Shown: piece by piece, positions 13,186 through 16,810 of the stretch
Layout of the letters: each line of letters starts with the position of its first letter
Position numbering within the stretch: position 1 is the first letter of the stretch
Origin: JAISGQ01 sp045534445
Lineage (GTDB): Bacteria > Bacillota > Clostridia > Oscillospirales > Acutalibacteraceae
Direction: 5' to 3'
Assembly: GCA_045534445.1 (NCBI GenBank)
Contig: JAZSJQ010000092.1
Coordinates: 1-16,810, forward strand
Length of the DNA: 16,810 bases
Notes under the pieces: generated by a model
Databases searched by the model: none
Told to the model about the DNA's origin: nothing
What the model saw: only the letters and a program-made list of their open reading frames with translations
Program-made: the position numbers and the translations under genes

Positions 13186-14385
13186 TTGAAAAAGCTTTTA
13201 CTGCTGGGCGGTTCACGCTATCTTCTGCCTGTAATCGAGGCGGCAAAGAAATTAGGCTATTACACCATCACCTGCGATTATCTGCCCGATAACATCGCAC
13301 ATAAATATTCCGATGAGTACTGCAATGTCAGCATTATCGACAAGGAAGCCGTTCTCGCAAAGGCTAGAGAGCTTGAGGTTGACGGCGTCATGTCCTTTGC
13401 CTGCGACCCCGGTGTTGTCACTGCGGCTTATGTTGCGGAGAAAATGGGACTGCCCTCCTGCGGCTCCTATGAATCCGTAAGCATTCTCCAGAACAAGGGT
13501 CGTTTCCGTCAGTTTCTGACCGACAACGACTTTACAGTGCCCGTTGCAAAGGGCTATACATCCATTGACGAGGCTATTGCCGACAAGGATATTTTTAACT
13601 GGCCCGTCATCGTAAAGCCCACTGATTCCGCAGGAAGCAAGGGCGTTACAAGAGTTGATGACCCCGAAAAGCTCAGAGAAAGCATCGAATATGCACTTTC
13701 CTTCTCACACTGCAGTGAGTTTATAATTGAGGATTTCATCGAGAAGAAAGGCTTTTCTTCCGATACCGACAGCTTCTCTGTCAACGGTGAGCTTAAGTTT
13801 GTATCCTTCTCAAGCCAGCGTTTTGACGAAAAGGCATCAAACCCCTACACTCCTGCCGCATACAGCTGGCCCTCCTCCATTTCTGCTGAAAATCAGGAGC
13901 TTCTCAGAGGTGAGATTCAGCGTCTTCTCACTCTTCTTGACATGAAGACCTCCATTTACAACATCGAGGTCAGAGAGAGCACCAACGGCAAGGCTTATAT
14001 CATGGAGCTGTCACCCAGAGGCGGCGGAAACCGCCTTGCGGAAATGCTCAGATACGCAACAGGTGTTGACCTTGTAACAAACGCAGTGCGTGCCGCTGTA
14101 GGCGATGAGGTCATCGGCGTTGAGCAGCGTGATTATGACGGCTGCTGGGCTGAGGTCATTCTTCACAGCAGTGTTGCAGGTGTTTTTGATTCCCTGTGGA
14201 TTGCCGATGAAATCAAAGACAATGTAATTGAAAGAGACCTGTGGATCGAGCCCGGCGTAGCTGTCGGCGATTTCTCCGCCGCGAACGAGGCTATAGGCAC
14301 ACTGGTTCTCAGATTTGACACCGCAGAAAGACTTGAAGAGGTCATGAGCGATACCGAGAAGTACGTCAAAGTGCTTCTGAAGTGA
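13186..14385 (+). CDS. ATP-grasp ligase, carbamoyl-phosphate-synthase-like (first of operon)
   Basis: This 399-aa cytoplasmic enzyme of the ATP-grasp superfamily is expected to activate a carboxylate as acylphosphate and join it to an amine or other nucleophile. A PurK/CPS-like preATP domain (KLLLLGGSRYLLPVIEAAKK, residues 3-22) is followed by the ATP-grasp core. VIVKPTDSAGSKGV (141-154) is the lysine and glycine-rich loop. IYNIEVRE (257-264) and MELSPRGGGNRLAEML (273-288) carry the metal-binding Glu261, Glu274 and Asn282. All catalytic positions look intact, and a C-terminal domain of about 90 aa follows. The start is TTG at 13186, supported by GGAGGGG 7-8 bases upstream and a promoter at 13096. 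It is the first gene of a tight three-gene operon. The substrate is unknown; the D-Ala-D-Ala/BacD/CarB-like ligases are the nearest functional analogies. Confidence 0.88.
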   Translation: MKKLLLLGGSRYLLPVIEAAKKLGYYTITCDYLPDNIAHKYSDEYCNVSIIDKEAVLAKARELEVDGVMSFACDPGVVTAAYVAEKMGLPSCGSYESVSILQNKGRFRQFLTDNDFTVPVAKGYTSIDEAIADKDIFNWPVIVKPTDSAGSKGVTRVDDPEKLRESIEYALSFSHCSEFIIEDFIEKKGFSSDTDSFSVNGELKFVSFSSQRFDEKASNPYTPAAYSWPSSISAENQELLRGEIQRLLTLLDMKTSIYNIEVRESTNGKAYIMELSPRGGGNRLAEMLRYATGVDLVTNAVRAAVGDEVIGVEQRDYDGCWAEVILHSSVAGVFDSLWIADEIKDNVIERDLWIEPGVAVGDFSAANEAIGTLVLRFDTAERLEEVMSDTEKYVKVLLK

Positions 14386-14392
14386 GGAAAAT

Positions 14393-15361
14393 ATGAAAGA
14401 AATAGGCGGATATTTCGGTCTTGAGGAATTTTGCGGCAAGGAGCTTTATCCCGATGCAATAGCCCTCAATACAGGCCGCAACGCACTTCTTTATCTTATA
14501 AAGGCGAGAAAAATAAAAAAGCTGTATCTGCCTTACTATCTCTGCGACTGCTGCAGCGATGTGTGTGACAGAAACGGCTGCGAGTATGAGTATTATCATA
14601 TCGGCAGCGATTTTCTGCCCGTATTTGATAAAACCCTCAAAGAGGGCGAGTATCTTTACATTGTCAATTACTTCGGCAGAATCGATGCATCGGAATGCAG
14701 AAGGCTGAAAGATAAATACACAAATATCATTTTCGACAACGTGCAGGCATTTTTCCAGCCTCCTGCAAGGGGCATGGACACAATATATTCCTGCCGCAAA
14801 TTTTTAGGCGTTCCCGACGGTGCATATCTTTACACCGATACCGTCATTGCTGAAGAGCTTGAAACCGACCGCTCGGCAGAGCGCATGAAGCACGTACTCG
14901 GCAGATTTGAGGAAAGCGCCTCCGCTTACTATGCCGATTTTCAGGAGAGCGATGAATCCCTTTACGGATATCCGCTGAGATATATGTCACCTCTGACACA
15001 CAATCTTCTCAGAGCGATAGATTATGAATCGGTCAGCAGGGCACGAAAAGGGAATTACAGGCTGCTGCAGCTTGAGCTGGGCAACATCAATAAGCTTGAT
15101 GCAAAAGCTCCCGAAGGCCCCTACTGCTACCCGTTTTACTGTGAAAACGGGGCAGAGGTCAGACGTGCTCTTGCACGTAAGAAAATATATATTCCCACAC
15201 TGTGGCCGAATGTCCTTGATACAGAAGGCGTAAGCGACATGGAAAAGGACTACGCACTGAATATTCTTCCCATTCCCTGCGACCAGCGATATGACAGTGA
15301 GGATATGGAATACATGGCACAGGCTGTTCTTGAATTGCTTGTGCAGCAAGGAGACAGATAA
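14393..15361 (+). CDS. DegT/DnrJ/EryC1-like PLP enzyme
   Basis: This 322-aa protein resembles fold-type I sugar or small-molecule aminotransferases. ALNTGRNALLYLI (24-36) matches the N-terminal PLP-phosphate SG-AL loop. IIFDNVQAFF (112-121) gives Asp115 and Gln118 in the DxxQ/H motif that holds the cofactor. YSCRKFLGVPDGAYL (132-146) contains the likely Schiff-base Lys136 in an RKFLGVPDGA motif. Unlike the ArgD relative nearby, the PLP residues are all present. It is shorter than typical DegT enzymes (about 370 aa) and has an unusual cysteine cluster CDCCSDVC (51-58). The ATG at 14393 follows the previous stop by 7 bases, with GAGG at the junction, and the next gene begins 2 bases after its stop, so the three are co-transcribed. 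It may aminate a keto-sugar or keto-acid for the flanking ligases; the substrate is not readable. Confidence 0.78.
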   Translation: MKEIGGYFGLEEFCGKELYPDAIALNTGRNALLYLIKARKIKKLYLPYYLCDCCSDVCDRNGCEYEYYHIGSDFLPVFDKTLKEGEYLYIVNYFGRIDASECRRLKDKYTNIIFDNVQAFFQPPARGMDTIYSCRKFLGVPDGAYLYTDTVIAEELETDRSAERMKHVLGRFEESASAYYADFQESDESLYGYPLRYMSPLTHNLLRAIDYESVSRARKGNYRLLQLELGNINKLDAKAPEGPYCYPFYCENGAEVRRALARKKIYIPTLWPNVLDTEGVSDMEKDYALNILPIPCDQRYDSEDMEYMAQAVLELLVQQGDR

Positions 15362-15363
15362 AT

Positions 15364-16638
15364 ATGTACAGTCATTTAAAAGGAAAAAAGCTTCTTGTTA
15401 TCGGTTCTGATACAAGCAATCTGAGAATCATCGAGGCAGCCCGTGAGATGGGTGTTTATACCATCTCTGTGGACGGAATCACCGATTACAGCAGAGCTCC
15501 TGCAAAAAAGGCAGCTGATGAGGCATGGGATATAGATTATTCTGATGTTGAGGCAGTTGCAGCAAAGTGCATCGAGACAGGCGTCAACGGTGTATTTGCA
15601 GGCTACAGTGAATTCCGTGTGCTTGCCGCCTGCAGAATTGCAAACCGTCTGGGACTTCCTTTCTATGCAACCGAGGAGCAGATAAATCTTACAAGAAACA
15701 AGCGCACCTTCAAGGACACCTGCAGTCAGTACGGTGTGATCATTCCGAAGGATTACTGCTTTGCATATCCTCTTTCCGAAGAGGAAAAGGCAAAGATCGA
15801 ATACCCCGTAATAGTCAAGCCTGCCGATTATGCAGGCCGCAAGGGTATTTCCGTCTGCACCGACAGCAGCCAGCTTGACAAGGCTGTGGAGTTTGCCGCA
15901 AGCAAATCCCAGTCCAAGACAATTATTATTGAAGACTACCTTGACGGAGTGGAATTTTCTTCCGTATACACCATAAAGAATGGCGAAATAAGCCTTTCCA
16001 GTGTAAACGAAAAGCACATCACCGAGGATCAGGAAATAAAGTCCGGTCTTTGCGAATGCCTTATCACTCCCGCAAGCTTCATTGACCGCTACATAAAGGA
16101 AACCGACCCCAATGTCAGAGCATTCCTCAAGGGAATCGAAGCTGACAATGCGGTTGCATTCTTCCAGGGCATGGTCACTGAGAAGAATATCTATATTTTT
16201 GAGATGGGCTACCGCATCAACGGAAACAATGATTTCAAGGTAATCGAGAGATTCAACGGCATCAACTTCATGAAGATGCTTATTGCACACTCCCTGTGCG
16301 GAGATATGTGCGACGATGTTTCAAAGGACAACCCCAGATTCGGTAAGTATATCTGCGCTCTGCTCATGCACGCACACGCAGGCACCATTGCTGAGTTTGA
16401 ATACGGCGCTCTTTACGAAAAGCCTGAAATCACCGAGATTGCACCCTGGGCTCATGTGGGAAAGACCATAAATGAGGACGGCTCTGTTGAGCAGAAGGTC
16501 CTTTCCATGAGAATCACCGCCGATACAGTGGGGGAGATTGCCGAAATCATCGATTTTGTTCAGGATAATGTAACTGTCCGTGATACAGAGGGCAGAAATA
16601 TGCTGTTTGCAAAATTCGACACAAACAAGCTTAACTGA
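15364..16638 (+). CDS. ATP-grasp ligase (second of operon)
   Basis: This 424-aa ATP-grasp protein is homologous to but clearly distinct from the first one. The N-terminal domain (KKLLVIGSDTSNLRIIEAAR, 8-27) is followed by YPVIVKPADYAGRKGISV (147-164, with Lys152 and the glycine loop). TIIIEDYLDGVEFSSVY (186-202) follows, then IYIFEMGYRINGNNDFKVIE (276-295), where Glu280 and Asn289 would bind metal in place of the ELSPRGGGN motif of its partner. This FEMGYR-type core is a different ATP-grasp subfamily, so the two ligases probably act on different substrates or in successive steps rather than as duplicates. AAGGAG inside the preceding gene and a 2-base gap to the start indicate translational coupling. 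It is the last gene of the operon, followed by a hairpin at 16644-16669. Confidence 0.88.
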   Translation: MYSHLKGKKLLVIGSDTSNLRIIEAAREMGVYTISVDGITDYSRAPAKKAADEAWDIDYSDVEAVAAKCIETGVNGVFAGYSEFRVLAACRIANRLGLPFYATEEQINLTRNKRTFKDTCSQYGVIIPKDYCFAYPLSEEEKAKIEYPVIVKPADYAGRKGISVCTDSSQLDKAVEFAASKSQSKTIIIEDYLDGVEFSSVYTIKNGEISLSSVNEKHITEDQEIKSGLCECLITPASFIDRYIKETDPNVRAFLKGIEADNAVAFFQGMVTEKNIYIFEMGYRINGNNDFKVIERFNGINFMKMLIAHSLCGDMCDDVSKDNPRFGKYICALLMHAHAGTIAEFEYGALYEKPEITEIAPWAHVGKTINEDGSVEQKVLSMRITADTVGEIAEIIDFVQDNVTVRDTEGRNMLFAKFDTNKLN

Positions 16639-16640
16639 TA

Positions 16641-16669
16641 AAAACACCGTCATGCAAAAATGACGGTGT
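16641..16669 (-). terminator. Hairpin after the ligase operon (T tract only on the minus strand)
   Basis: ACACCGTCAT (16644-16653), loop GCAAAA and ATGACGGTGT (16660-16669) form a perfect 10-bp stem. On the plus strand it is followed by GAGCTTG, with no U tract. On the minus strand it is followed by TTTTTATC, so as a classical terminator it points towards the operon, perhaps serving a minus-strand gene beyond the window. Confidence 0.55.
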
Positions 16670-16696
16670 GAGCTTGTCAAAAAAGTCACCACACTT

Positions 16697-16810
16697 GGCT
16701 CCCCTTGTCAGGGGAGCTGTCACCAAGTTCGCTGATGCGAACTTAAGTGACTGAGGGGTAGTCGAAAATCCTCTCCCTCCGAGTTTTGCTACGCAAAACC
16801 GACTTCATTT
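16697..16810. repeat. Dispersed compound palindromic repeat, copy 3 (continues past window)
   Basis: It starts GGCTCCCCTTGTCAGGGGAGC and continues with nested arms GTCAC/GTGAC around AAGTTCGC-TGAT-GCGAACTT (16725-16744). CTGAGGGGTAG follows, then GTTTTGC-TAC-GCAAAAC (16783-16799). It is the longest member of the repeat class also seen at 1980 and 9773, and it has no coding capacity. Confidence 0.6.

Noticed and set aside
15376..16290. 304-codon open frame opposite the second ATP-grasp gene
   Set aside because: Antisense shadow of a certain gene; translation has no recognisable domain.
1..16810. CRISPR array, tRNA, rRNA or prophage genes
   Set aside because: No regularly spaced direct repeats, tRNA-like cloverleaf or phage protein was found in the reading; only interspersed palindromes and one IS.

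Overview
The window looks like the chromosome of an anaerobic Clostridia-type Bacillota, most likely an Oscillospiraceae/Ruminococcus relative. The signs are an oxygen-sensitive class III ribonucleotide reductase, strong AGGAGG-type ribosome binding sites, CofE-like and LysR genes of clostridial type, and many short dispersed palindromic repeats between genes. The species assignment is inference; no rRNA, tRNA or CRISPR was seen.

Layout. (a) 1-2070: the 3' part of an anaerobic ribonucleotide reductase gene (nrdD) that stops after the zinc-ribbon region. It is followed 31 bases later by a separate 56-codon gene with its own strong ribosome binding site that encodes only the glycyl-radical domain, so this is a split NrdD. 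(b) 2076-4375: a CofE-like (F420 glutamate ligase family) gene divergent from a LysR regulator, with overlapping promoters and an 11-bp inverted-repeat operator candidate between them. (c) 4432-5496: a lipoprotein of unknown function. (d) 5685-12815, all on the minus strand: an arginine-biosynthesis region with canonical argG and argH, two small membrane proteins, and two intact but catalytically degenerate relatives of consecutive enzymes. These are an ArgC-like protein lacking the active-site Cys/His motifs and an ArgD-like protein lacking the PLP lysine. A REP-associated tyrosine transposase (RAYT) gene lies between the two and is broken by a 1295-bp IS481-type element flanked by a 5-bp target duplication. 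(e) 13186-16638: a compact plus-strand operon of ATP-grasp ligase, DegT-family PLP enzyme and second ATP-grasp ligase, with a good sigma-A-type promoter and a TTG start.

How they fit together: argG and argH would make the last two steps to arginine. The argG promoter carries a perfect ARG-box core, pointing to ArgR/AhrC control. The ArgC-like and ArgD-like proteins cannot be normal catalysts as read, so they are either decaying paralogues or conserved pseudoenzymes. The ATP-grasp/DegT/ATP-grasp operon is likely to build an amidated or aminated small molecule or surface glycan whose identity cannot be read from the sequence. The observations most worth following are the split NrdD, the pseudoenzyme pair and the three-gene ligase operon.
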